A stretch of 64,000 bases of DNA, taken from positions 1,073,486-1,137,485 of the forward strand of contig NZ_KI911557.1 in NCBI RefSeq assembly GCF_000515215.1, written 5' to 3'. A program made the position numbers and the translations under genes. This DNA comes from Methylomonas sp. 11b (GTDB lineage: Bacteria > Pseudomonadota > Gammaproteobacteria > Methylococcales > Methylomonadaceae). A model generated the notes under the pieces. That model had not been told where the DNA came from. It did not search any database and saw nothing but the letters and a program-made list of their open reading frames with translations. Positions 53,216 through 61,023 of this stretch are shown here, in pieces (positions within the stretch are counted from its first letter, which is position 1; each line of letters starts with the position of its first letter).

Positions 53216-53671
53216 ATGGCTTTTATTGTTGAAAAAGATAGCGGGCTTATTCCGCAAGTACTTTCCGCTATTTTGGACGAATGCGTAAACGGCGTCACGC
53301 TGGCGGACCCGGACCTTGAAGACGCGCCTATAATATACGCCAATAAAGCATTCGAACGTTTAACCGGATATGCGCATGACGAAATAATCGGTCATAACTG
53401 CCGTTTTTTGCAAGGTGAAGATAGAGAGCAAGAGGCGCGCTTCAAAATTGCTGCTGCCATGAAGAATCACGAATCGGTTGAAGTGACATTAAGAAACTAC
53501 AAAAAAGACGGTACTTTATTTCACAATCGTTTAAAGATAACCCCGTTATTGGATAAAAAGAATCGGGTAATATATTATCTAGGCGTGCAATATGATATTA
53601 CCGAGCAAGTAAGTGCTAACAATGAAATAAAGGAATTAACCAGTCTATTGGATGCGATTCAAGGAAGTTAA
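53216..53671 (+). CDS. Short LOV blue-light photoreceptor
   Basis: 151-aa stand-alone PAS/LOV protein. The flavin adduct motif GHNCRFLQ is complete with Cys62; downstream are DREQEARFKI, the flavin-facing LRNYKKDGTLFHNRLKITPL and YYLGVQYDIT. A C-terminal helix (VSANNEIKELTSLLDAI) would mediate dimerisation. No output domain, as in Pseudomonas short LOV proteins, where such a protein works with a LitR regulator. Expected: FMN-cysteinyl adduct in blue light. Near genes for lipid modification and oxidative repair. Confidence 0.95.
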   Translation: MAFIVEKDSGLIPQVLSAILDECVNGVTLADPDLEDAPIIYANKAFERLTGYAHDEIIGHNCRFLQGEDREQEARFKIAAAMKNHESVEVTLRNYKKDGTLFHNRLKITPLLDKKNRVIYYLGVQYDITEQVSANNEIKELTSLLDAIQGS

Positions 53672-53708
53672 ATTACCGTGCGATAAATATATTTTGTAGA
53701 GGGTCTCC

Positions 53709-54539
53709 ATGAATACAACTGCAAACGCCAACGGCGACGATGGCCTGTTTTTTAACGAAGCCTTATTTGGCCTGGCGATATTGGCTTTCGTGCTGTTGCT
53801 AATCATAGAAAAAACCAAACCTTATCGCCAGTTTTCCACCAAAACTTATAAAGAGTCCTTTGTCACCAATACCACGGCGTTCTTGGTCAATAACTTAATA
53901 TTAACTGCGCTCAGAGCGTCGTCATTATTTCTGGTTGCTCAGCAATTCGCCAGTTACGGCTTGTTAAGCGGCCTGAGTAACGGCCCGGTTAAATGGCTAC
54001 TGGCTTTCGCTTTTTTCGACTTGGCTATTTTTATCTGGCATTACGCCAGCCATAAGTATGAGTATTTGTGGCGATTCCACAAAGTTCACCACAGCGATAA
54101 ATGCTTTAACGTTTCCACCGGTTTTCGCTTCCATGTTTTCGATTTATTCCTAGAAATAATTTATAAATGCGTATTTGTTGTGGTGATTGGCGTGGATGCG
54201 TATTTAGTACTTTCCATCGAAATCATCGAGTTGTTTTTCATATTTTTCCATCACGCCAATATCCGGGTCCCCAACGAAGCAGCTATCTCCCAAATTATTA
54301 TCACCCCTTCCCTGCACCGCACTCACCATTCCACCTTGCGCTCCGAACATGACAGCAACTACGGCATAGTGTTGGCTATTTGGGATCGGATGTTTGGTAC
54401 CCGAAAAGAGCTGGTACCGGCCAATATAGGATTGGATTTGATTGAAGCGGAGAATTTTATTCAACTGTTTTCTCTGGCATTTATTACCGAACGTAAAATC
54501 CGGCAATTAATGGGCTGGATTCCGAAAGGGAAAAAGTAA
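53709..54539 (+). CDS. Fatty acid hydroxylase / sterol desaturase family protein
   Basis: 276-aa integral membrane di-iron enzyme. Several helices and the eight-His signature: HYASHKYEYLWRFHKVHHSD, GFRFH, HHANIRVP, SLHRTHHSTLRSEHDSNYG. Family enzymes hydroxylate or desaturate lipids. It may remodel membrane lipids under light or oxidative stress, which is inference from the neighbours. Substrate unknown. Confidence 0.88.
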   Translation: MNTTANANGDDGLFFNEALFGLAILAFVLLLIIEKTKPYRQFSTKTYKESFVTNTTAFLVNNLILTALRASSLFLVAQQFASYGLLSGLSNGPVKWLLAFAFFDLAIFIWHYASHKYEYLWRFHKVHHSDKCFNVSTGFRFHVFDLFLEIIYKCVFVVVIGVDAYLVLSIEIIELFFIFFHHANIRVPNEAAISQIIITPSLHRTHHSTLRSEHDSNYGIVLAIWDRMFGTRKELVPANIGLDLIEAENFIQLFSLAFITERKIRQLMGWIPKGKK

Positions 54540-54578
54540 TTAATGGAACTTCTTTGATAAGTTACCGGTAATCAAGCC

Positions 54579-55535
54579 ATGATTATAAAAACAATAAAAA
54601 CTATTCCCGGCAGTGAAATTACCGATCCCTTGGTTTTTCAGCAACGCCGCACTCTGATCAAAGCGATGGCGGCGATGATGCTGACCGGCACCAGCATCCG
54701 CACCGGCTTGGCCGACACCTCAAAACCGATAGGGAGCTCCGTGCCCAAAAGCCCATTCTCGGCGCATGAGTTAGCAGTTACGCCGGCGGACGCCACAAAA
54801 AATTACAATAACTATTATGAATTTGCCTTCAACAAAGAAGACCCCAGCAGCCTGGCCCAAATCCTGCGCGTAGATCCCTGGTCTGTCGAGATCGGCGGCG
54901 AAGTGGAAAAACCCGGCACATATCAGTTGGAAGATATTCTGAGCAGACATACGCTACAGGAATATATCTATCGTTTCCGGTGCGTCGAAGCCTGGTCCAT
55001 GGTAGTGCCCTGGGTAGGCTTTTCGCTGGGCGATTTACTGAAAACCGCAAAACCTCTATCAAGCGCCAAGTTCGTAAAACTCACTTCGGTTCATCAGCCT
55101 GACAGCATGCCCAAGCAACGCAATAACGCGATGCTGGAATGGCCTTATGTCGAGGGTCTGCGTATAGACGAAGCCATGCACCCATTGACCATACTGGCAA
55201 CCGGTATGTATGGCGACATTTTGCCCAAGCAAAACGGCGCGCCGCTGCGTTTGGTAGTGCCCTGGAAATACGGCTTTAAAAGCATCAAGGCCGTCGTCAA
55301 AATAGAACTACTGAAAAGGCCGCCGATTAGCAGTTGGAACAAGTTTGCGCCCAACGAATACGGCTTTTACGCCAACGTCAATCCGGACGTGCCGCATCCG
55401 CGCTGGAGCCAAAATAGCGAGCGGCTATTGGGCAGCGGCTTTTTTACCCCCCGCCGACAAACCGAACTATTTAACGGGTATGGCGAACAGGTCGCTCACC
55501 TGTATCGTGATATGGATTTGAGGCATTTTTTCTAA
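54579..55535 (+). CDS. msrP: Periplasmic methionine sulfoxide reductase catalytic subunit
   Basis: 318-aa molybdopterin enzyme that repairs oxidised methionines in periplasmic proteins. The N-terminus has a twin-arginine signal (QQRRTLIKAMAAMML). The Mo ligand is Cys135 in RFRCVEAWSMVVPW, and SVEIGGEVEKPG and VPWKYGFKSIKA are typical. Starts the pair with msrQ, overlapping by one base. Suits photo-oxidative stress, since singlet oxygen oxidises methionine. Confidence 0.95.
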   Translation: MIIKTIKTIPGSEITDPLVFQQRRTLIKAMAAMMLTGTSIRTGLADTSKPIGSSVPKSPFSAHELAVTPADATKNYNNYYEFAFNKEDPSSLAQILRVDPWSVEIGGEVEKPGTYQLEDILSRHTLQEYIYRFRCVEAWSMVVPWVGFSLGDLLKTAKPLSSAKFVKLTSVHQPDSMPKQRNNAMLEWPYVEGLRIDEAMHPLTILATGMYGDILPKQNGAPLRLVVPWKYGFKSIKAVVKIELLKRPPISSWNKFAPNEYGFYANVNPDVPHPRWSQNSERLLGSGFFTPRRQTELFNGYGEQVAHLYRDMDLRHFF

Positions 55536-56176
55536 TGATTATGCAAATTAATAATTTGCGGTCTTTAACCATCGCGGTGTGTTTTATCCCGCTGCTTTGG
55601 GTCGTTTTCGATATTGCCTTCGATAATCTGGGCTCAAATGAAATGCAAGCCCTACATATTCGTTTAGGTGACTGGGCCTTGCGGTTTTTATGGATAACCT
55701 TGGCTATTACTCCCGTACAAACCGTCACGAAATGGCGCGGCATGACCGAGTATCGGCAATTATTCGGTTTATATGCTTTTTTTTACGCCAGCTTGCATGT
55801 CCTGGTTTATTTAGCGGTTGATCAAGTTTTTGCCTGGCGAATCATCGGTATCGATATTCTCGAAAGCTCTTATATCTGGTTTGGCCTGATTGCCTATATT
55901 ATCGTTTTTTCATTGGGCATTACCTCCTCTAAAGCGTCCAAAAAACTCTTGGGCAAGAGCTGGAAAAAACTGCATCGATTTATTTACCTAGCAGCCGGCG
56001 CGGCAATGATTCATTATTTCTGGCAGCTTAAAGGTAATCTCGCCGAGCCATTATTCTATTTACTTCTTATATTTATGCTGTTGGGTTTTCGCGCTGTAAT
56101 TTGGTTTAAAAATAAGCAGTTAAGTCAAATGATGATTCCGAAAGGCCGCGCATCCCCCGATACAGAATCCGATTAA
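55535..56176 (+). CDS. msrQ: MsrQ heme-binding membrane subunit
   Basis: 213-aa membrane b-type cytochrome that supplies electrons to MsrP. Helices include LTIAVCFIPLLWVVFDIA, LFGLYAFFYASLHVLVYLA and WKKLHRFIYLAAGAAMIHYF, with the conserved heme-binding His in ASLHV, LHRFIY and IHYF. TAATG overlap with msrP. Family identity is clear. Confidence 0.95.
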   Translation: MIMQINNLRSLTIAVCFIPLLWVVFDIAFDNLGSNEMQALHIRLGDWALRFLWITLAITPVQTVTKWRGMTEYRQLFGLYAFFYASLHVLVYLAVDQVFAWRIIGIDILESSYIWFGLIAYIIVFSLGITSSKASKKLLGKSWKKLHRFIYLAAGAAMIHYFWQLKGNLAEPLFYLLLIFMLLGFRAVIWFKNKQLSQMMIPKGRASPDTESD

Positions 56177-56236
56177 CCCACCAAGCCCTGAATAGACGGT
56201 AGGGTTTAGTCTTATTAGTTTCTGGAGCAGAATGTC

Positions 56237-57148
56237 ATGAACACGAACTCGATTTTAATTAGCGGCGGCACCGGCTTTCTGGGCAGTGCGCTTACTAAAC
56301 AACTAATCCAAAAAAACTATGCGGTGACGATCCTAAGCCGTAGCGCCGAAAAAGTGTTCGCCACATTCGGCAACAGCGTTCAAGCTGTTAGCTCGATCAC
56401 CGACTTACCGGATGCCGGCAGCTTTAAAGCGGTGGTCAACCTGGCCGGTGCGGGCATTTTCGATCAACGCTGGACCGAGCCACGCAAACAGCTATTGCGC
56501 GATAGCCGCATTAAATTAACCAAACAATTGGTGGCCTGGATAGCATCAGCCACCCAACCCGCACCAGCACTGGTAAGCGGCTCGGCTATCGGCGTTTACG
56601 GCGATCAAGGCGACAAATTCCTCACTGAAAACAGCGCGAGCCTTGCCGATTTCTCCCAACAGTTGTGCGCCGATTGGGAATCCGCAGCCTTAGAAGCGGA
56701 AAAATTCGGCAGCCGGGTCTGCCTGATACGCACCGGCTTGGTGCTGGGTGATAATGGTGGCATACTGAAACGCATGTTGTTGCCGTTTCGTTTGGGGTTA
56801 GGCGGCCGTCTGGGGAATGGCAAGCAATGGATGTCCTGGATTCATCTGCACGACTGGCTGGCTATTGTCGAAGCGATGATAGAACAACCGGCAATGCGCG
56901 GCCCATACAACGCCACCGCCCCCGAACCGGTCAACAACCAACAATTCAGTGCCAGCCTGGCCAGCGTGCTTAAGCGGCCGCTGCTAATGCCGATACCGGA
57001 AGCGCCCCTTAAATTATTGCTGGGCGAAATGGCCGCGCTAGTCTTGGGTAGCCAGCGCGTGCTGCCGGAGAGGTTACTGGCGCAAGGCTTTGCATTTAAA
57101 TATTCACAGCTGGATACCGCATTGCGCGATATTTTGCATAAACCCTAG
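56237..57148 (+). CDS. TIGR01777-family NAD(P)-dependent oxidoreductase
   Basis: 303-aa SDR-type epimerase-like protein (YfcH family). Nucleotide-binding ISGGTGFLGSALTKQL at the N-terminus; VNLAGAGIFDQRWTEPRKQ, SGSAIGVYGDQGD; and the C-terminal domain with MSWIHLHDW, GPYNATAPEPV and LGSQRVLPERLLAQGF. YfcH-type genes often occur in LitR/photolyase neighbourhoods, consistent with light-induced expression here. Substrate unknown. Confidence 0.9.
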   Translation: MNTNSILISGGTGFLGSALTKQLIQKNYAVTILSRSAEKVFATFGNSVQAVSSITDLPDAGSFKAVVNLAGAGIFDQRWTEPRKQLLRDSRIKLTKQLVAWIASATQPAPALVSGSAIGVYGDQGDKFLTENSASLADFSQQLCADWESAALEAEKFGSRVCLIRTGLVLGDNGGILKRMLLPFRLGLGGRLGNGKQWMSWIHLHDWLAIVEAMIEQPAMRGPYNATAPEPVNNQQFSASLASVLKRPLLMPIPEAPLKLLLGEMAALVLGSQRVLPERLLAQGFAFKYSQLDTALRDILHKP

Positions 57149-57168
57149 ATTTAAAAACGGGCATCTTT

Positions 57169-57678
57169 ATGTTGATCGACAGTCTTTCCCTGCTATTTGC
57201 CTTTACCTCGTTCGTCACCTGGTACGAAACCCTGTTGATCGCCCTCGCCCTAGGCGTGCTGGTATTTTATCTGACCCCCTCCCCTGCCCAGGAATGGGAA
57301 GAACGCACGCCGGCCACGCTATATTTTTACCTGCAATGGAGTTGGCTAGGTTACCTACGGTTAAAAGACGCGTTCTATCCGTTTTTTATCCTGTATAACG
57401 CCGTACTGTTTTTCATCGACTATCGCATTAACGAAGGCAACTTCACCGTCGCCAGCTGGGTGACTATTCATATCATCATGGCGATGCCGCTGATTTATTG
57501 GACCGGTGCCGTTTGGCGCTGTTCAGACAAGGGGGCCAGCCGAATTTGGGCCGCAGTCGCGCGCATGATGACGGTAGCGGCGTATTTCGATTTGCTACTG
57601 CGTTGGGTGATTTATCAGTATTACCCCAATATCCTGTTTAATTGCCAACAAATGATTATTCATTGGGGCGACTGCTGA
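57169..57678 (+). CDS. Membrane protein between TIGR01777 and photolyase genes
   Basis: 169-aa protein with five hydrophobic segments: LSLLFAFTSFVTWYETL, LIALALGVLVFYL, FFILYNAVLFFIDYRI, WVTIHIIMAMPLIYWTG and a C-terminal one. It ends four bases before the photolyase start, so it is in the same transcript. I do not recognise the family. Confidence 0.7.
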   Translation: MLIDSLSLLFAFTSFVTWYETLLIALALGVLVFYLTPSPAQEWEERTPATLYFYLQWSWLGYLRLKDAFYPFFILYNAVLFFIDYRINEGNFTVASWVTIHIIMAMPLIYWTGAVWRCSDKGASRIWAAVARMMTVAAYFDLLLRWVIYQYYPNILFNCQQMIIHWGDC

Positions 57679-57682
57679 GCCG

Positions 57683-59074
57683 ATGGCAAAAAAACGCTAC
57701 AAAACCTCGCTGTTTATTTTCCGCCGCGATTTACGGCTGGAAGATAACACCGCACTCAACGCCGCCCTAAGCGATTCCGAGCATGTCATCGCCTGTTTTA
57801 TCTTCGATCCTCGGCAAATCGAAACTCATCCTTACCAAAGTACGCCGGGCCTGCAATTCATGCTGGAGTCTCTGAGCGATTTGCAGCAACAATTGCAACA
57901 GCAAGGCGCCCTGCTTTACATTTTCAACGATCAGCCGACGCACCTCCTCGAGCCGTTGAAGCAGGATTTGGGCATCGAAGCGGTATTTGTCAATCGCGAC
58001 TACAGTCCGTTCAGCCGGCAACGGGACAACGAACTGCGCGAACAATGCGAAAAACTGCATTTGGCTTTTCACAGCCAAGCCGATTTGCTGCTGACAGAAC
58101 CGGAGCAAAGTTTAAGAAGCAACGGCAAGCCTTATCAAGTATTCACCGCGTTTCATCGGCAAGCCAGACTCCAGCCGGTATCGCCTCCGCAGCGCTTGGC
58201 ACCGGGTAAACTATCGGCAAAAGCCTATGCCGGCCACAAACCGGAGCTGCTACAGCAACTGCAACAGCCGCACCAAAACGCGCTACCCGGTGGCCGACAC
58301 GCGGCACTGGATCGATTAGCCATCATCGGCAACTGCAAAAACTACCTCGCCGTCCGCGATTTTCCGGCCATGGCCGCTACCAGCCAACTGTCGGCTTATT
58401 TAAAGTTCGGCTGCTGCTCGGTGCGCGAGGCTTTTTCCAGCATCCAAGCCGAACTCGATCCCGACCATCCCTTACTCCGGCAGCTGTGTTGGCGGGATTT
58501 TTTCACCCATATCGGCTTTCATTTTCCGCATGTATTCGGTCACGCCTTTGATAGACGTTACGACGGCTTGCTTTGGCGCAACGGCCAAGAAGACTTTTGG
58601 GCCTGGGCCAACGGCCAAACCGGCTTTCCGATTGTGGACGCGGCCATGCGCGAATTGAACCAAACCGGCTGGATGCATAACCGCTTGCGGATGATCGTTG
58701 CCTCGTTTTTGGTCAAGGATTTACACGTCTCCTGGCGCTGGGGCGAACGTTATTTTGCCCAACGTCTGTTAGATTACGACCCTTGCGTCAATAACGGCAA
58801 CTGGCAATGGGCCGCCTCGACCGGCTGTGACGCGCAACCGTATTTCCGGATCTTCAATCCCTGGCTACAGCAGAAAAAATTTGATCCGCAATGCCTGTAT
58901 ATCAAGACTTGGATTCCGGAGTTACAACGCTTCCCGGCAGAAGTCATTCACAAATGGGATAAGCATCCGCAAGCCGGCGACTACCCTCGGCCAAGGGTTG
59001 ACCACGCCGTACAAAGCCAGCTGATCAAAGCCCAATTCAAAGCCCTGGGCAATACCACGGCTACCGCGGAGTAA
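57683..59074 (+). CDS. phrB: CPD DNA photolyase
   Basis: 463-aa class I photolyase. The N-terminal antenna-binding domain begins SLFIFRRDLRLEDNTAL; the FAD domain includes LSAYLKFGCCSVREAF, FPIVDAAMRELNQTGWMHNR, WRWGERYFAQRLLDYDPCVN, NGNWQWAASTGCDAQPYFRI, with the tryptophans of the electron-transfer chain. Uses blue light to split cyclobutane dimers. Typical LitR/CarH-neighbourhood member. Downstream genes follow within three bases and a short gap, so the lipocalin and YbgA genes share its transcript. Confidence 0.96.
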   Translation: MAKKRYKTSLFIFRRDLRLEDNTALNAALSDSEHVIACFIFDPRQIETHPYQSTPGLQFMLESLSDLQQQLQQQGALLYIFNDQPTHLLEPLKQDLGIEAVFVNRDYSPFSRQRDNELREQCEKLHLAFHSQADLLLTEPEQSLRSNGKPYQVFTAFHRQARLQPVSPPQRLAPGKLSAKAYAGHKPELLQQLQQPHQNALPGGRHAALDRLAIIGNCKNYLAVRDFPAMAATSQLSAYLKFGCCSVREAFSSIQAELDPDHPLLRQLCWRDFFTHIGFHFPHVFGHAFDRRYDGLLWRNGQEDFWAWANGQTGFPIVDAAMRELNQTGWMHNRLRMIVASFLVKDLHVSWRWGERYFAQRLLDYDPCVNNGNWQWAASTGCDAQPYFRIFNPWLQQKKFDPQCLYIKTWIPELQRFPAEVIHKWDKHPQAGDYPRPRVDHAVQSQLIKAQFKALGNTTATAE

Positions 59075-59077
59075 ACC

Positions 59078-59596
59078 ATGCGTTATGTATCGATAGTCTT
59101 ATTAAGCCTGCTATGCGCCTGCACCGGCATTCCGGACGGCGTAAAAGTCATAGACGGCTTCGAGCTGGAACGCTATCTGGGCACCTGGTACGAAATCGCC
59201 CGCCTGGATCACAGCTTCGAGCGCGGCCTGACCGACATTAGCGCCGAATATAGCCTGCGTGATGACGGCGGCGTGAAGGTGTTAAACAGCGGCTACGACG
59301 CCGAGCAAGGCCAACGAAAAATCGCCGAAGGTAAAGCTTACTTTATCGACAAACCGGACATAGGCCGCCTGAAAGTATCTTTCTTTGGGCCGTTTTACGG
59401 CGCCTATAACATCATTGCGCTAGATAAAACCGGCTACCGGTATGTGATGATCGCCGGCCCGGATCGCGATTATTTATGGATACTGGCCCGCAGCCCGGAA
59501 TTGCCACCGAGCATCCTCCAAGAGCTGATTCAGCAGGCAAAAGCCCTTGGCTTTGCCACCGAGAAACTGATTTTTGACCAACACCCCAAGCAATAA
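59078..59596 (+). CDS. blc: Lipocalin-family lipoprotein (Blc-like)
   Basis: 172-aa outer-membrane lipocalin. The signal ends in the lipobox LLCAC; ELERYLGTWYEIARLDHSFE is the GxW lipocalin signature; YVMIAGPDRDYLWILARSPE is the second motif. It likely carries lipids for membrane maintenance. Three bases after the photolyase stop; lipocalin-photolyase pairs recur in light-regulated clusters. Confidence 0.93.
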   Translation: MRYVSIVLLSLLCACTGIPDGVKVIDGFELERYLGTWYEIARLDHSFERGLTDISAEYSLRDDGGVKVLNSGYDAEQGQRKIAEGKAYFIDKPDIGRLKVSFFGPFYGAYNIIALDKTGYRYVMIAGPDRDYLWILARSPELPPSILQELIQQAKALGFATEKLIFDQHPKQ

Positions 59597-59607
59597 CAGG
59601 ATTAAGC

Positions 59608-60549
59608 ATGCAGAAAATTTCGGTGGGCATCAGCGCCTGTCTGTTAGGCCAAGAAGTGCGTTACGACGGCGCGCATAAATATCACAGCTATATCGAACGC
59701 ACGCTGGGCCAGTATTTCGAATTTAGAGCCTTCTGTCCGGAAGTCGAAGCCGGCTTGGGTATCCCGCGTCCCTGTGTACAGCTGCGCGAAACCGCCAATG
59801 GCATCCGTTGCGTCGGCGTTAAGGACCATAGCTTTGACGTAACGGAACGATTGGAACAAGCTTCGGCACGGCAACACGACTGGCTGGGCGGCTTGTGCGG
59901 CTACATCCTTAAAAAGGACTCGCCCAGCTGTGGCATGACCAGGGTTAAAATCTATAAAAACGATATTCCCGCGCGACAAGGTACCGGCATTTTTGCGGAC
60001 TATTTACAGCGCACTTTCCCTAGCCTGCCGGTAGAAGAAGAAGGCCGGCTGGGCGATCCCGGCCTGCGGGAAAACTTTATCCAGCGCGTGTTTGTGATGC
60101 GCCGCTGGCAGGATTTATGCGAACAAGGTTTGTCGGCGCATAGTTTGATCACCTTTCACAGCCGGCATAAATTAATCGCGATGAGTCACGAGCAAAATCA
60201 GGCCCGCGAGCTGGGGCGGATTATTGCCGGCGTCACAAACGCTAATATTGAAAACACCGCCGCCGCCTACATCGCTGCGCTGATGACATGCCTAAAAATC
60301 GTCGCTACCCGCGGCAACCACGTGAATGTCTTGCAACACATCCAGGGTTATTTAAAGCACAAACTGGACAGCGACGACAAACAGGAACTGGTGGAAACCA
60401 TCGAAAACTATCGAATTGGTTTATTGCCGCTGATCGTGCCGCTCACCCTGCTCCGCCATCATTTCCGCAGAGAGCCCGATGACTTTATCGACAACTCTTT
60501 CTACATGCTGCCGCATCCGGCGGAATTGTCATTGTTGAACAGTATTTAA
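59608..60549 (+). CDS. YbgA-like protein (DUF523 plus DUF1722)
   Basis: 313-aa two-domain protein. Residues 1-150 form DUF523: GISACLLGQEVRYDGAHK, FCPEVEAGLGIPRP, CGYILKKDSPSCGM, with Cys residues that could bind a metal. The rest is DUF1722: LITFHSRHKLIAMSH, GNHVNVLQHIQGYLK and PLIVPLTLLRHHF. In E. coli YbgA is next to phr, and here the two genes are near neighbours too. Function not established, but association with DNA photorepair is recurrent. Last gene of the photolyase transcript. Confidence 0.92.
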   Translation: MQKISVGISACLLGQEVRYDGAHKYHSYIERTLGQYFEFRAFCPEVEAGLGIPRPCVQLRETANGIRCVGVKDHSFDVTERLEQASARQHDWLGGLCGYILKKDSPSCGMTRVKIYKNDIPARQGTGIFADYLQRTFPSLPVEEEGRLGDPGLRENFIQRVFVMRRWQDLCEQGLSAHSLITFHSRHKLIAMSHEQNQARELGRIIAGVTNANIENTAAAYIAALMTCLKIVATRGNHVNVLQHIQGYLKHKLDSDDKQELVETIENYRIGLLPLIVPLTLLRHHFRREPDDFIDNSFYMLPHPAELSLLNSI

Positions 60550-60552
60550 CTT

Positions 60553-60753
60553 CTATTGCATCTGCTCCCGCTCGCGCTGATACGCGTCGTAACTCTGCCG
60601 CCGTTCGCAATCGTTAGACATGGCTTTTTGGCACTGCAATTGCCCGGCGTTCTGCACCGCATGATAGCCCAGGCGCTGCGGCCAATCCGCGCCGCAAGCG
60701 CTGCACAAGCCCAACACCAAGGGCACACATGTTATTGCTCTGATTCTTCGCAT
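60553..60753 (-). CDS. Small putative lipoprotein
   Basis: 66-aa protein on the opposite strand. ATG 60753 with GGCGGA upstream gives a hydrophobic N-terminus ending LCSAC, a lipobox-like site, and a short mature part (ADWPQRLGYHAVQNAGQLQC, QSYDAYQREREQ). Two further Cys could pair. Family is a small unnamed group in proteobacteria. Function unknown. Confidence 0.6.
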   Translation of the reverse strand: MRRIRAITCVPLVLGLCSACGADWPQRLGYHAVQNAGQLQCQKAMSNDCERRQSYDAYQREREQMQ

Positions 60754-61023
60754 ATTTCCGCCGTTTACATCCTCTACCTGAAAGAGTCCTAGTTTAGTCC
60801 TTGCCGCCAAAACGGTGGTATCTGTCTATTGACCCGGCCCGCAAATAGCGAGTCAAAGACCCCGACACTCGCTATCCCAAAAATAAGGATTTGTTCGAGC
60901 AGTTCAACATTCCCACTCTAACGCGGTAAAAGAGTCACCGCGCTATAAACAATTACTGCCGGACTGTGTGGAAAATCGCTACAATGCGCCCGAGTTCTGC
61001 AAGTTTAGGCTGATACAGTGAAC

